Source: Lachnospiraceae bacterium (lineage in GTDB: Bacteria; Bacillota; Clostridia; Lachnospirales; Lachnospiraceae). Taken from it: a DNA stretch of 37,282 bases. The notes under the pieces are model-generated. The model was not told the origin of the DNA. It was given only the letters and a program-made list of their open reading frames with translations, and made no database searches. The translations under genes and the position numbers were made by a program. The stretch is taken from NCBI GenBank assembly GCA_031263035.1, contig JAISGP010000011.1, positions 1-37,282 of the forward strand. The letters run 5' to 3'. How positions within the stretch are numbered: the stretch's first letter is position 1; each line of letters starts with the position of its first letter. Of the stretch, positions 1-9,223 are shown piece by piece.

Positions 1-100
1 GTTTTTAATTAGTTTTTTTAAAAAACTATTGAAATATAAAAGATATTTAAAAGAAAAAATGAGGGTAAATAACCCAAGTAAAAAACTGGAGGAAAACAAA

Positions 101-325
101 ATGTTTAAAAAAATTCAAGATTTATTAGTTGAAGAGTTAGATTTAGAAAGAGATACAATTAAACCTGAGACAGGTTTTGAAGAACTTGGTTTAGATTCTT
201 TAGATATATTCCAATTAATTAATGACCTTGAGGATGAACTTGATATTAAGATTGAAACTGACGCTGACTTAAAAACAATTTCTGATTTAGTAACATACGT
301 TGAAAAGAAAGTTGCAGAAAAATAA
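101..325 (+). CDS. acpP: Acyl carrier protein
   Basis: This 74-residue acidic protein carries the growing acyl chain during type II fatty acid synthesis in the cytoplasm. The phosphopantetheine site is the GLDSLD motif, with the acceptor Ser at residue 33, and the length is normal for AcpP. An in-frame ATG at 29 would add a basic 24-residue leader that is untypical of ACPs. The ATG at 101 has a strong Shine-Dalgarno (ggagg at 88-92), so I chose it. It is the first complete gene of the fab-acc cluster and is separated from fabK by a hairpin. Identity is very secure; the chosen start is nearly so. Confidence 0.96.
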   Translation: MFKKIQDLLVEELDLERDTIKPETGFEELGLDSLDIFQLINDLEDELDIKIETDADLKTISDLVTYVEKKVAEK

Positions 326-331
326 AACAAT

Positions 332-358
332 GAGCTTAGATACTAAGCTCTATATTTT
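332..358 (+). terminator. Hairpin between acpP and fabK
   Basis: GAGCTTAG (332-339) pairs perfectly with CTAAGCTC (343-350) across a 3-nt loop and is followed by a T-rich run. It sits 7 bases after the acpP stop. It looks like a partial terminator or mRNA-end stabiliser that would give more acpP than fabK transcript, as expected for an abundant carrier protein. That role is inferred. Confidence 0.65.
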
Positions 359-383
359 TTAAGTAAAAATAGGGTGGATATAA

Positions 384-1343
384 ATGAAAACAAAGATTAC
401 AGAATTATTAAATATTGAATACCCGATTTTTCAAGGCGGTATGGCATGGGTAGCAGATGCATCTCTTGCCGGAGCAGTTTCTAAAGCTGGGGGATTAGGA
501 ATTATAGGTGGTGGTAATGCACCTAAGGAAGTAGTAGTTTCTAATATTCGAAAGATTAAAGAAATGACAGATAAGCCTTTTGGGGTAAATATAATGCTTT
601 TAAGTCCTTTTGTAGATGATGTAGTTGATGCTGTTATTGAAGAAGGAGTAAAAGTAGTAACTACCGGAGCAGGAGATCCCGGTAAGTATTTAGATAGATT
701 TAAAGCAGCAGGAATAAAAGTAATTCCGGTAGTGGCAAGTGTTGCTCAAGCTAAGCGTATGGAAAAAACCGGAGTAGATGCAGTTGTTTTTGAAGGTATG
801 GAAGCCGGAGGACATATAGGTAAATTAACTACTATGGCAGGGCTTCCACAGATTGTGGATGCAGTTAATATTCCTGTAGTTGGTGCAGGTGGTATTGCTG
901 ATGGAAGAGGAGTTGCAGCTGCTTTTATGCTTGGTGCAAGTGCTGTACAAGTAGGTACTAGATTTGTTGTAGCTAAAGAATCTAATGTTCATGAAAATTA
1001 TAAAAAAATGATTATTAAAGCTCGTGATATTGACACTATCGTAACTAATGAACATTTTGGACATCCGGTTCGTGCCCTTAAAAATGAATTAGCAAGAACA
1101 TATATAAAGATGGAGAAAGCTCTTCTAAAAGAGGAAAATCCAGATATGACAGAGTTTGACGACTTAGGTCGTGGAGCTTTAATGAATGCTGTAGTTAAGG
1201 GTGATGTAAAAAAAGGTTCCGTTATGTCTGGTCAAGTTGCAGGCTTAGTTACTAAAATAGATCAACCGGTATCTGAGATATTAGAAGAGCTAATGGAAGA
1301 AGCAAAGGCTTGTGTTAAAGATATGAGTAAGGTTTTTGAATAG
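384..1343 (+). CDS. fabK: Enoyl-ACP reductase II (FMN-dependent)
   Basis: FabK catalyses the last reduction of each elongation cycle, trans-2-enoyl-ACP to acyl-ACP, using NAD(P)H and FMN. The 319-residue protein has the nitronate monooxygenase/FabK TIM-barrel fold: an N-terminal YPIFQGGM motif (residues 14-21), the EAGGHIGK motif with the conserved His at residue 144, and phosphate-binding glycines in PVVGAGGIADG and GASAVQVGTRF. Length matches streptococcal FabK. It lies between acpP and fabD on the same strand. No FabI-type short-chain reductase is in the window, so this is probably the main enoyl reductase; FabK enzymes are known to be insensitive to triclosan. Confidence 0.95.
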   Translation: MKTKITELLNIEYPIFQGGMAWVADASLAGAVSKAGGLGIIGGGNAPKEVVVSNIRKIKEMTDKPFGVNIMLLSPFVDDVVDAVIEEGVKVVTTGAGDPGKYLDRFKAAGIKVIPVVASVAQAKRMEKTGVDAVVFEGMEAGGHIGKLTTMAGLPQIVDAVNIPVVGAGGIADGRGVAAAFMLGASAVQVGTRFVVAKESNVHENYKKMIIKARDIDTIVTNEHFGHPVRALKNELARTYIKMEKALLKEENPDMTEFDDLGRGALMNAVVKGDVKKGSVMSGQVAGLVTKIDQPVSEILEELMEEAKACVKDMSKVFE

Positions 1344-1360
1344 CAAAAAGGTAAACGAAT

Positions 1361-2281
1361 ATGAAAACAGCATTTTTATTTCCAGGTCAAGGTGCTCAAT
1401 ACCTTGGAATGGGAAAAGATTTATATGATAATTCAAATATAGTTAAAGAAAGAATATTAGAAGCTTCAGAAATTCTTGGATATGATGTACTTGATATTAT
1501 GACAAATGAAGAAGATAAATTAAATCAAACCTCTTATACTCAGCCAATTATTCTTACTTTATCAGTTGGAATATTAGAAGAGTTAGAAAGCAGAGGAATA
1601 AAGCCAGACGTTGTAGCCGGTCTTTCTCTTGGAGAATATACTGCATTAGTTGCAAGTAAAGCTATTGGTTTTAAAGATTGCGTTAGTTTAGTAAGTAAAC
1701 GTGGCAAATTTATGGAAGAAGCTGCCCCTTCCGGTACAGGAAAAATGGTAGCTATTATGAAAGCTAAAAGAGAAATTATTGAAGAATGTTGCATGGAAGC
1801 AAGCACTAAAGGAATTGTAAGTCCAGCTAATTATAATACTCCAGAACAGATTGTTATTGGAGGAGAAGGAGATGCAGTGGATATGGCAGTATCTCTTTTA
1901 AAGGAAAAGGGCTATAAGAGAGCTATTCCTTTAAAGGTAAGTGGACCATTTCATACTAAAATTCTTGAACCTGCAAGTATTAAATTAAATGCTGAATTAC
2001 AAAAAATTGATTTTAAAGAGTTTAATATACCACTAATTTCAAATACAACATCAAAGGTGATGGAACATAGTCAGATTATTCCATTACTTACCAGACAGGT
2101 TATGAGTCCGGTCCTTTGGTATGATGGAATAAATACAATGATAGACATGGGTGTAGATACGTTTATTGAAGTAGGACCGGGAAAAACATTGTCTAATTTT
2201 ATGAAGAAAATAGATAAAGAAAAAGTTACTGGGAATGTAGAAGATATGGAAACTTTACATCATTTGCTTTCAGTTTACTAG
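1361..2281 (+). CDS. fabD: Malonyl-CoA:ACP transacylase
   Basis: FabD moves malonyl from CoA to holo-ACP, feeding the condensing enzymes. The 306-residue protein opens with the oxyanion-loop motif FPGQGAQ (residues 7-13), has the nucleophile elbow GLSLGEY with Ser89, and the catalytic His198 in GPFHTK. The late motif EVGPGKTLS is also typical. It starts 17 bases after fabK and ends 8 bases before fabG, so translation is probably coupled. Start ATG and family length agree. No oddities. Confidence 0.96.
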   Translation: MKTAFLFPGQGAQYLGMGKDLYDNSNIVKERILEASEILGYDVLDIMTNEEDKLNQTSYTQPIILTLSVGILEELESRGIKPDVVAGLSLGEYTALVASKAIGFKDCVSLVSKRGKFMEEAAPSGTGKMVAIMKAKREIIEECCMEASTKGIVSPANYNTPEQIVIGGEGDAVDMAVSLLKEKGYKRAIPLKVSGPFHTKILEPASIKLNAELQKIDFKEFNIPLISNTTSKVMEHSQIIPLLTRQVMSPVLWYDGINTMIDMGVDTFIEVGPGKTLSNFMKKIDKEKVTGNVEDMETLHHLLSVY

Positions 2282-2289
2282 GAGAAGAT

Positions 2290-3027
2290 ATGGATTTTAA
2301 AGGTAAGAATATATTGGTTACTGGTAGTAATCGAGGAATTGGAAGAGAGATTGCTCTTTCATTTGCAAGATTAGGAGGAAATATCGTTATTAACGGAAGT
2401 AAGTCTATTAATCAAGAACTTATTTCAGAATTAGAAGGTATGGGGATACAGACTTATGGAGTGATTGGAGATGTTTCTAATTATGAAGAAGCTAAGAGAA
2501 TGATTTCAGATATTGAAGAAAATATTGGAAAAATCGATGTACTTGTTAATAATGCAGGTATAACAAAGGATGAACTTATAATTAGAATGAAACCGGAAGA
2601 ATTTCAGGATGTAATAAAGGTAAATCTTGTAGGTACATATAATATGACTTCAATTGTTGTTAAGTCTATGCTTAGACGTAGAACAGGTGCAATTATAAAT
2701 ATATCTTCTGTGGTAGGTCTAGTAGGTAATATTGGTCAGTCTAATTATGCAGCATCTAAGGCAGGTATTATTGGTTTTACTAAGTCAATAGCAAGAGAAG
2801 TAGCTGGTAGAAGTATCACAGTAAATGCTATTGCACCAGGTTTTATTGAAACCAGTATGACAGAAGTATTATCAGATAAGATTAAGGAACAGGCAAAAGT
2901 TGGTATTCCAATGAATAAATTTGGAACAGCCCGTGATGTAGCAGAGGCTGCCATTTTCCTTGCCGGTGCAAATTATATAACAGGACAGGTTATAAATGTT
3001 GATGGCGGAATGGTTATGAATGGATAG
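2290..3027 (+). CDS. fabG: 3-oxoacyl-ACP reductase
   Basis: FabG reduces 3-oxoacyl-ACP to 3-hydroxyacyl-ACP with NADPH. This 245-residue short-chain dehydrogenase has the Rossmann motif TGSNRGIG (11-18), the NNAG motif (87-90), and catalytic Ser140, Tyr153 and Lys157 in the YAASK motif. The C-terminal GANYITGQVINVDGGM is characteristic of FabG. A ggag Shine-Dalgarno overlaps the end of fabD. It is followed 19 bases later by fabF, fitting the usual fabD-fabG-fabF order. Confidence 0.95.
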   Translation: MDFKGKNILVTGSNRGIGREIALSFARLGGNIVINGSKSINQELISELEGMGIQTYGVIGDVSNYEEAKRMISDIEENIGKIDVLVNNAGITKDELIIRMKPEEFQDVIKVNLVGTYNMTSIVVKSMLRRRTGAIINISSVVGLVGNIGQSNYAASKAGIIGFTKSIAREVAGRSITVNAIAPGFIETSMTEVLSDKIKEQAKVGIPMNKFGTARDVAEAAIFLAGANYITGQVINVDGGMVMNG

Positions 3028-3046
3028 GGAAATTGAAGGAGAAGCG

Positions 3047-4282
3047 ATGAATAGAGTAGTAGTTACAGGTATGGGAGTAACTAGTCCCATTGGAAATTCT
3101 ATCCCAGAATTTTGGGAAAGTTTAAAAGATGGAAAAGTTGGCATTGGCCCAATAACTAAATTTGATCCGGAAGGAACTGGAGTAAGTCTGGCAGCAGAAA
3201 TAAAAGATTTTCCTTCAGATAAGTATTTTGCAAAAAAAGATTTAAGAAAGATGGATTCTTTTTCTGCCTATGGTATCTATGCAACTCTTGAAGCCCTTGC
3301 TATGTCTAACCTAAATTTTGAAGATGAAGACATGGATAGAGTGGGTGTTATAGTTGGCTCAGGGGTTGGTGGTCTTGTTACAATGGAAGAACAGATTATC
3401 AAGATGAGTGAAAAAGGACCGGAGCGAATTTCTCCACTTTTTATTCCTATGGTTATTTCAAATATGGCAGCAGGAAATATTGCCCATAGACTTGGTGCTA
3501 AAGGTATTTGCACATCTATTACAACGGCTTGTGCTTCCGGTACAAATTGTATTGGTGAGGCTTTTAGAAATATTAAACATGGCTATTCTGATGTAATATT
3601 TGCGGGAGGAACAGAAAGTTCTATATGTGAAATTGGCATTGGCGGATTTGCAAGTCTTACAGCTCTTACAAAATCAGATGATCAATATAGAGCATCAATT
3701 CCTTTTGATAAAGAAAGAAACGGCTTCGTTATGGGTGAAGGTGCTGGTGTAATTGTTTTAGAAAGTTTAGAACATGCTAAAGCTCGCGGTGCTAACATAC
3801 TTGGAGAAATTGTAGGATATGGCTCAAATTGTGATGCGTATCACATGACAAGTCCTTTGCCAGACGGAAGTGGTGCCGCGAAAGCTATGAAACTAGCTAT
3901 TAATGAAGCAGAGATTAATCCTTCCGAAATTGGATATATTAATGCTCATGGTACTTCAACAGTTGCAAATGAAAAGGGAGAAGCAAAGGCAATTGAAAAT
4001 GTTTTTGGAGACAATAGCAATGTTTTAGTTTCTTCTAGCAAATCAATGACAGGACATCTTTTAGGTGCGGCAGGAGGCATTGAAGCAATTGCAACTCTTT
4101 TATCACTGGAAAATCAATATGTAACTGTTACTGCAGGAACCAAAGAGATAGATGATGACATGAATATTAATGTTGTATTAAACGAAGGTGTATCTCATAG
4201 TTTTGATTATGCCCTATCTAATTCTTTAGGATTTGGTGGTCATAATGCAGTGGTATGTTTTAAAAGATATATAGAAGATTAA
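3047..4282 (+). CDS. fabF: 3-oxoacyl-ACP synthase II
   Basis: FabF condenses malonyl-ACP with acyl-ACP, elongating the chain. From the ATG at 3047 the protein is 411 residues, the standard FabF length. An upstream in-frame ATG at 3020 would overlap fabG by 8 bases and add 9 residues, but the Shine-Dalgarno gaaggag (3035-3041) fits 3047. The thiolase-fold Cys-His-His triad is intact: Cys162 in TTACASGTN, His301 in NAHGTST and His337 in GHLLGAAG. A 167-bp gap follows before accB, so a second promoter there is possible though none is clear. Confidence 0.95.
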   Translation: MNRVVVTGMGVTSPIGNSIPEFWESLKDGKVGIGPITKFDPEGTGVSLAAEIKDFPSDKYFAKKDLRKMDSFSAYGIYATLEALAMSNLNFEDEDMDRVGVIVGSGVGGLVTMEEQIIKMSEKGPERISPLFIPMVISNMAAGNIAHRLGAKGICTSITTACASGTNCIGEAFRNIKHGYSDVIFAGGTESSICEIGIGGFASLTALTKSDDQYRASIPFDKERNGFVMGEGAGVIVLESLEHAKARGANILGEIVGYGSNCDAYHMTSPLPDGSGAAKAMKLAINEAEINPSEIGYINAHGTSTVANEKGEAKAIENVFGDNSNVLVSSSKSMTGHLLGAAGGIEAIATLLSLENQYVTVTAGTKEIDDDMNINVVLNEGVSHSFDYALSNSLGFGGHNAVVCFKRYIED

Positions 4283-4449
4283 AATGGATACACAAACAAA
4301 TTAAATATATTTTTATATTAAGTTGTAGAAGGTATGTTAATAAGTAAATTACTTAGAAGTCTTAGCTTCAAGATATTATATTAGTTTTGCTTCTCTTAAA
4401 TATAAAGATATGAAAAAAAGAATGTTTAATTACATATGGGGTTAGAATT

Positions 4450-4923
4450 ATGAATTCAAAAGATGTAAAAAAATTAATAAGCTATTTTGATAAATCAAGT
4501 ATTCGAGAGTTTGAATTTCACGAAGGTGATTTCGATATATATTTAAGTAAAAATAATGAGTATGGAAAGAAATCTAAAAAGTCCGAACTACCTATTTCAT
4601 TGCCTAATATTTTAGCAAATGCAGGTAGTGTATTAAATAAAGGAAATGATGTAGCTACAAAACAAGAAGAATCTAAGGTAGAAGAAGGTTATGTAGTTAA
4701 ATCTCCTATTGTGGGAGTTGTATATTTGAAGCCAGGTCCTGATAGTGATGTATATGTTAAAGTAGGAGATACAGTTTCTGAAAAAACTACAGTATGTATT
4801 GTAGAAGCCATGAAGATGATGAATGAAGTGCAAGCAGGTAAAGCAGGAACAATTACAGAAATACTTTGCCATGATGAACAAGTAGTAGGTGTTGGTGATC
4901 CGCTATTTAGAATTAAAGAATAG
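4450..4923 (+). CDS. accB: Biotin carboxyl carrier protein of acetyl-CoA carboxylase
   Basis: AccB carries the biotin that shuttles carboxyl groups between AccC and AccDA. The 157-residue protein has an N-terminal helical region, a Lys/Glu-rich linker (about residues 38-80), and a C-terminal biotinyl domain (81-157) with the EAMKMMNEV motif. The biotinylated Lys is residue 122. The PGPDS thumb-like insertion and the GVGDPLF end are typical of AccB. The gene is separated from fabF and fabZ by 167 and 172 bp, wider than the spacing between the earlier fab genes. Confidence 0.95.
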   Translation: MNSKDVKKLISYFDKSSIREFEFHEGDFDIYLSKNNEYGKKSKKSELPISLPNILANAGSVLNKGNDVATKQEESKVEEGYVVKSPIVGVVYLKPGPDSDVYVKVGDTVSEKTTVCIVEAMKMMNEVQAGKAGTITEILCHDEQVVGVGDPLFRIKE

Positions 4924-5095
4924 AATATAAATATGTAAAAATTGGTGAAAATCTACTTTTTTATGAAGTAGTTATATTGAACAAAGTTTTATGTAAAATT
5001 AGTTTTTAAATAGAAAATAAAGCTAACTAGATGAAATGATATAAAAAAAGATATGGTTTAGTTTTATAAACGCATAAACATAAGGGGGAACATAC

Positions 5096-5524
5096 ATGGC
5101 TATTATGGATATAAATAAAATAAAAGAAATTATACCTCATCGTTATCCTTTCTTACTTTTAGATAGAGTAGAAAGCTTAGAACCTGGAAAAAGTATTGTT
5201 GCAAAGAAAAATGTAACTGCAAATGAGGAATTCTTCAATGGACATTTTCCTCAGGAACCTGTTATGCCGGGAGTTCTTATTGTGGAAGCATTAGCTCAAG
5301 CAGGTGCGGTGGCACTTCTTTCAATGGATGAATTTAAAGGTAAAACAGCGTATTTTGGCGGACTTGATAAAGTTAAATTTAGAAAAAAAGTTGTTCCGGG
5401 AGATACACTAGAACTTCATGTTGAGATAATCAAGATGAGAGACATTGCAGGAATCGGTAAAGGAATAGCTTACGTAGATGGGAAAAAGGCTTGCGAAGCC
5501 ACATTAACCTTTATGATTGGATAA
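5096..5524 (+). CDS. fabZ: 3-hydroxyacyl-ACP dehydratase
   Basis: FabZ dehydrates 3-hydroxyacyl-ACP to trans-2-enoyl-ACP, the substrate of FabK. The 142-residue hot-dog-fold protein has the [13 protein letters not shown] motif (13-25), catalytic His50 in [12 protein letters not shown] and Glu64 in [10 protein letters not shown] second Met at residue 4 is possible as start, but the aaggggg Shine-Dalgarno (5081-5087) suits 5096 or 5105 about equally. Its position between accB and accC is common in Clostridia and other Firmicutes. I see no FabA/FabN-type isomerase in the window. Confidence 0.95.
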   Translation: MAIMDINKIKEIIPHRYPFLLLDRVESLEPGKSIVAKKNVTANEEFFNGHFPQEPVMPGVLIVEALAQAGAVALLSMDEFKGKTAYFGGLDKVKFRKKVVPGDTLELHVEIIKMRDIAGIGKGIAYVDGKKACEATLTFMIG

Positions 5525-5651
5525 AGCAAATTTTTAGATGTTGGTTTTCTTTCATCATAATTAGAATATTAATAAAGTTTTTTAAAGAGAGTTTCGAGAA
5601 AATTATTGTTAAAAGAATAATTTGAAATGAAAAATTATAGGGAGGTTACCC

Positions 5652-7061
5652 TTGATTAATAAAGTTTTAATTGCAAATAGAGGAGAAATAGCAGTAAGAA
5701 TTATACGTGCTGCAGCAGAATTAGGTATCAAAACAGTTGCAGTTTATTCGGAAGCAGATAAAGATGCCCTTCATACAATAATGGCAGATGAAGCTGTATG
5801 TATTGGAGGAGCGAAGTCCTCTGAATCCTATTTAAATATAAATAATATTCTTTCTGCAGCCATTGCTACTGGAGTAGATGCTATTCATCCTGGATTTGGA
5901 TTTTTAAGTGAAAATCCTAAATTTGCAACAATGTGCGAAGAAATAGGAATTGAATTTATTGGCCCAAGTGCTAAAGTTATGGAGCTTATGGGCAATAAGG
6001 TAAACGCCAGAGAATCTATGATGAATGCAGGCGTTCCGGTAATTCCCGGAAGTAAGGGAATAGTTAAAACCTATTCTGAAGCTAAGAAAATAGCTAAAAA
6101 AATTGGCTATCCGGTTATGCTTAAAGCGGCATCCGGTGGTGGTGGAAAAGGAATTAGAAAAGTTAGTGATGAGAAAGAGATGGAGTCACTCTTTGAGACA
6201 GCTAGTAAAGAAGCACTAGTTTCTTTTGGAGATAGTTCCATGTATATAGAAAAACTTGTTTATCCTGCAAGACATATAGAAGTTCAAATATTAGCAGATA
6301 AATTTGGAAATGTTATTCATCTTGGAGAAAGAGATTGTTCTCTTCAAAGAAATAATCAAAAGGTTCTTGAAGAATCACCATCTGTTTCAATTTCCGAGAT
6401 ACTAAGAAAGAAAATTGGAGATATAGCAAGAAAAGCTGCGGCTTATGTAGGATATGAAGGAGCCGGTACCTTAGAGTTTTTATATCAAAATCGAAAATTC
6501 TATTTTATGGAAATGAATACTCGTATTCAAGTAGAACATCCGGTTTCTGAATATGTTACAGGTGTTGATATTGTAAAAGAACAATTTAGAATAGCTTCCG
6601 GAGAAAAATTAAGATATAAACAGAAGGATATTATCATTCGTGGTCACGCAATTGAATGTAGAATTAATGCAGAAAATCCAAAGCTTAATTTTATGCCTAG
6701 TTCAGGAAAGATTAATGGACTTTTTCTACCTAGTGGTGGTCCCGGAATAAGAGTAGATTCTGCTATGTATCAAGGATATTCTATTCCTCCATACTATGAC
6801 TCTATGATAGCAAAAGTTATAGTTCATGGGGAAGACAGAATGGATGCCATTATGAAGATGCAGAGAGCATTAATGGAATTTGAAATAGATGGAGTAGTTA
6901 CTAATGTTGATTTCTTACTTGACTTGATAGGAGATAAACAAGTTTTATCAGGGAAATATTCCACTGCATATTTAGCTAAAAAGTTTTTACCTAGATGGAT
7001 TAAGGCAGCAAAAAGAGAAGATGAAATAGAAGAAAAAGCAAAAGTTGAAGAAGAAAAATAA
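5652..7061 (+). CDS. accC: Biotin carboxylase subunit of acetyl-CoA carboxylase
   Basis: AccC carboxylates biotin on AccB using ATP and bicarbonate. The start is a TTG 11 bases after the beginning of ggaggt (5641-5646); it gives the classic N-terminus INKVLIANRGEIAVRI. The 469-residue protein has the carboxylase N-domain, ATP-grasp with the glycine loop GGGGKG (162-167), the metal and biotin motif MEMNTRIQVEHPVSE, and the C-terminal domain. The last 20 or so residues are Lys/Glu-rich and exceed the roughly 450-residue family norm; this tail is probably disordered. accD follows after 49 bases. Confidence 0.95.
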   Translation: MINKVLIANRGEIAVRIIRAAAELGIKTVAVYSEADKDALHTIMADEAVCIGGAKSSESYLNINNILSAAIATGVDAIHPGFGFLSENPKFATMCEEIGIEFIGPSAKVMELMGNKVNARESMMNAGVPVIPGSKGIVKTYSEAKKIAKKIGYPVMLKAASGGGGKGIRKVSDEKEMESLFETASKEALVSFGDSSMYIEKLVYPARHIEVQILADKFGNVIHLGERDCSLQRNNQKVLEESPSVSISEILRKKIGDIARKAAAYVGYEGAGTLEFLYQNRKFYFMEMNTRIQVEHPVSEYVTGVDIVKEQFRIASGEKLRYKQKDIIIRGHAIECRINAENPKLNFMPSSGKINGLFLPSGGPGIRVDSAMYQGYSIPPYYDSMIAKVIVHGEDRMDAIMKMQRALMEFEIDGVVTNVDFLLDLIGDKQVLSGKYSTAYLAKKFLPRWIKAAKREDEIEEKAKVEEEK

Positions 7062-7110
7062 ATAAAAAGATTGATATAGAAACTATAATATTTACATACT
7101 GGGAGAACAT

Positions 7111-7971
7111 ATGTCATTATTTAAAGCTAAAAAGAAATATATAAGAATAAAACCCAGTGATTACATGGGTGATGATACAGTTAGTCACTTAGATGTGCCG
7201 GAAGACATGTTTAAAAAATGCCCTCATTGTAAAAATATTATTTATGCAAAAGATATGGGGGATGAGAAGGTTTGCCCCTGTTGCGGTTATAACTTTAGAT
7301 TAAGTTCTAAAGAGAGATTAGATAATATTTGCGATGAAGGAACCTTTGTCCCTTTTAACGAAGAGATAGAGCCTAAAAAAACTTTTGATTTTCCGGACTA
7401 TGAAAAGAAACTAGAAAAGGCTAAAGAGAATACTGGAATTAATGAAGCTGTAGTAACTGGTTTTTCTAAAATAGGTGGTATAGATACTGCTATTGCTGTA
7501 ATGGATGCAGGTTTTATTATGGGAAGTATGGGTATTGTAGTAGGAGAAAAGATTACCTTATTATTTGAGGAAGCTACAAAAAGAAAACTCCCTGTAATTA
7601 TATTTGCTGCAAGTGGCGGTGCAAGAATGCAGGAAGGTATCTTTTCTTTGATGCAAATGGCTAAAATTAGCTTTGCAGTAAGAAAACATAGTGAGGCGGG
7701 GCTACTTTATGTAAGTGTATTAACTGATCCAACAACAGGTGGAGTTACAGCCAGCTTTGCAATGGATGGAGATATAATTTTAGCGGAGCCCGGAACTTTA
7801 GTTGGATTTGCAGGAAGACGAGTAATAGAGCAAACTATGAAAAGCAAGTTACCAAAAGATTTTCAAAGTGCGGAATTTGTATTAGAACATGGATTTATTG
7901 ATAAAATTGTAAAACGAGATGAGTTAAAGGATACGTTATGGAAGATATTAAAACTTCATGGGACATTGTAG
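7111..7971 (+). CDS. accD: Acetyl-CoA carboxylase carboxyltransferase beta subunit
   Basis: AccD forms the carboxyltransferase with AccA, moving CO2 from carboxybiotin to acetyl-CoA to make malonyl-CoA. The 286-residue protein has an N-terminal four-Cys zinc ribbon (Cys37, Cys40, Cys55, Cys58, with an extra Cys57), then a crotonase fold with [10 protein letters not shown] and [11 protein letters not shown]. Shine-Dalgarno gggaga lies at 7101-7106. Its last 34 bases overlap accA, so the two subunits are translationally coupled, which fits their equal stoichiometry. Confidence 0.96.
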   Translation: MSLFKAKKKYIRIKPSDYMGDDTVSHLDVPEDMFKKCPHCKNIIYAKDMGDEKVCPCCGYNFRLSSKERLDNICDEGTFVPFNEEIEPKKTFDFPDYEKKLEKAKENTGINEAVVTGFSKIGGIDTAIAVMDAGFIMGSMGIVVGEKITLLFEEATKRKLPVIIFAASGGARMQEGIFSLMQMAKISFAVRKHSEAGLLYVSVLTDPTTGGVTASFAMDGDIILAEPGTLVGFAGRRVIEQTMKSKLPKDFQSAEFVLEHGFIDKIVKRDELKDTLWKILKLHGTL

Positions 7972-8729
7972 AATTATCTAGACAACAGGATAGAATGACA
8001 GGCCATGAACTTATAGATTTGATTTTTGAAGATTTTATTGAGTTTCATGGTGATAGAAGTATTGGCGATGACAAGGCAATTGTAGGTGGTATTGCTTCTT
8101 TAAAAGGGAAGCCAGTTACGGTTATTGGTGTTCAAAAGGGTAAGAATCTATCTGATAATATTGAGACTAATTTTGGACAGCCATCTCCTGAAGGGTATAG
8201 AAAAGCTCTTCGATTAATGAAGCAAGCTGAAAAATTTAATAGACCTATTATTTGCTTTGTTAATACTCCTGGAGCATATTCCGGTGCTACTGCAGAAGAG
8301 AGAGGTCAAGGAAGCGCTATTGCTACTAATCTATTGGAGATGAGTGGTTTGTCTGTGCCTGTTATTTCTATTTTAACAGGAGAAGGTGGTTCCGGAGGAG
8401 CTCTCGCCTTATCCGTTGCAAATGAAGTATGGATTATGGAAAATGCCACATATTCTATTTTATCTCCGGAAGGATTTGCAACTATACTTTGGAAAGATGG
8501 AAGTAAAGCCAAAGAAGCTAGTGAGTTAATGAAGATGACAGCCAAGGATTTGCTGGAAAATAAAATAGTAGATAAAATAATATTAGAATATAATGGAGAG
8601 AAAAAGCTTACTAATGAAGAAATTGCAAATAATTTGCAAGAAGAGTTAGAAAAAGCTTTGGATAGATATTCGTTAATGAGTAAGGAAGATATAAAATTAA
8701 ATAGAGAAATTAGATTTAGAAAATATTAG
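7938..8729 (+). CDS. accA: Acetyl-CoA carboxylase carboxyltransferase alpha subunit
   Basis: AccA is the partner subunit of AccD. The 263-residue protein is shorter than enterobacterial AccA (about 319) because it lacks most of the N-terminal helical extension, as in many Clostridia. Landmarks are the [16 protein letters not shown] motif, the [17 protein letters not shown] oxyanion region and the [15 protein letters not shown] helix. The start at 7938 lies inside accD and has aaagga 7 bases upstream, which supports the long overlap over later starts. It ends the cluster, with its stop codon inside a terminator stem. Confidence 0.95.
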   Translation: MEDIKTSWDIVELSRQQDRMTGHELIDLIFEDFIEFHGDRSIGDDKAIVGGIASLKGKPVTVIGVQKGKNLSDNIETNFGQPSPEGYRKALRLMKQAEKFNRPIICFVNTPGAYSGATAEERGQGSAIATNLLEMSGLSVPVISILTGEGGSGGALALSVANEVWIMENATYSILSPEGFATILWKDGSKAKEASELMKMTAKDLLENKIVDKIILEYNGEKKLTNEEIANNLQEELEKALDRYSLMSKEDIKLNREIRFRKY

Positions 8730-8752
8730 ACAAAAAATCTAATATTTTTTTT
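8721..8752 (+). terminator. Rho-independent terminator of the fab-acc cluster
   Basis: AAATATTAGA (8721-8730) pairs with TCTAATATTT (8738-8747) around a 7-nt loop, followed by a T run. The accA TAG stop (8727-8729) lies inside the left arm, so the last translating ribosome should influence folding. A new promoter begins 10 bases further on, marking a real transcript boundary. Confidence 0.85.
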
Positions 8753-8761
8753 ATTTTTCTA

Positions 8762-8806
8762 TTGACAAGAGGGGAATGTTGTGGTATTGTACTAATCAAG
8801 TAATAC
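8762..8806 (+). promoter_or_regulatory. Promoter and candidate operator of the gntR-ABC operon
   Basis: TTGACA (8762-8767), a 17-bp spacer and TATTGT (8785-8790) form a near-consensus sigma-A promoter. Overlapping and following the -10 is an imperfect inverted repeat, GTATTGTACT (8784-8793) and AGTAATAC (8799-8806). YtrA-type GntR regulators are known to repress their own operons from such sites; autoregulation here is inferred. Confidence 0.8.
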
Positions 8807-8851
8807 AGTAACACAATATAAAAAAATAAATATGAAAGAAAGGAGACCATT

Positions 8852-9223
8852 ATGGCATGGAATATAAATAATTATTCTCCGGTATATATGCAACTTATGC
8901 AGATTATATCTTGGGATATTATAAAAGGTAAATTTAAAGCAGGAGATAAATTGCCTTCAGTAAGGGATTTAGCAGTTGAGGCTTCAGTTAATCCGAACAC
9001 TATGCAGAAGGCACTCTCGGAGCTTGAAAGAACAGGAATAGTTTATTCAAAAAGAACTAGTGGGAGATTTATTACTGAAGACGGGGAGGTAATCAAAAAA
9101 TTGAAGGTAGATTTAGCTAGAAAAGAGATTGAGGATTTCTTAGATAAGATGAATAATATGGGGTTTTCAGGAAGTGATACCCTTGAGTTGATTTCAAAGA
9201 TTGTAAGTGAAGGGGGGAAATAA
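8852..9223 (+). CDS. GntR-family transcriptional regulator, YtrA type
   Basis: This 123-residue protein is a short GntR repressor of the YtrA subfamily. It has an N-terminal winged helix (about residues 8-78; PVYMQLMQII, KLPSVRDLA, NPNTMQKAL, GRFI) and only a short helical dimerisation tail rather than a large effector domain. Shine-Dalgarno aaaggag is at 8838-8844. Its stop directly abuts the ABC ATPase start, and in this subfamily the regulator usually controls the adjacent ABC transporter in response to cell-wall-active compounds. The inducer cannot be told from the sequence. Confidence 0.92.
   Translation: MAWNINNYSPVYMQLMQIISWDIIKGKFKAGDKLPSVRDLAVEASVNPNTMQKALSELERTGIVYSKRTSGRFITEDGEVIKKLKVDLARKEIEDFLDKMNNMGFSGSDTLELISKIVSEGGK

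Noticed and set aside
29..100. N-terminal extension of AcpP from the ATG at 29
   Set aside because: It would add a basic 24-residue leader foreign to ACPs, and the strong ribosome site lies inside it, just before the ATG at 101.
4633..4881. Minus-strand 82-residue frame in accB
   Set aside because: It is antisense to the conserved biotinyl domain and is rich in Tyr, Cys, Phe and His as antisense frames of AT-rich genes are; no ribosome site.
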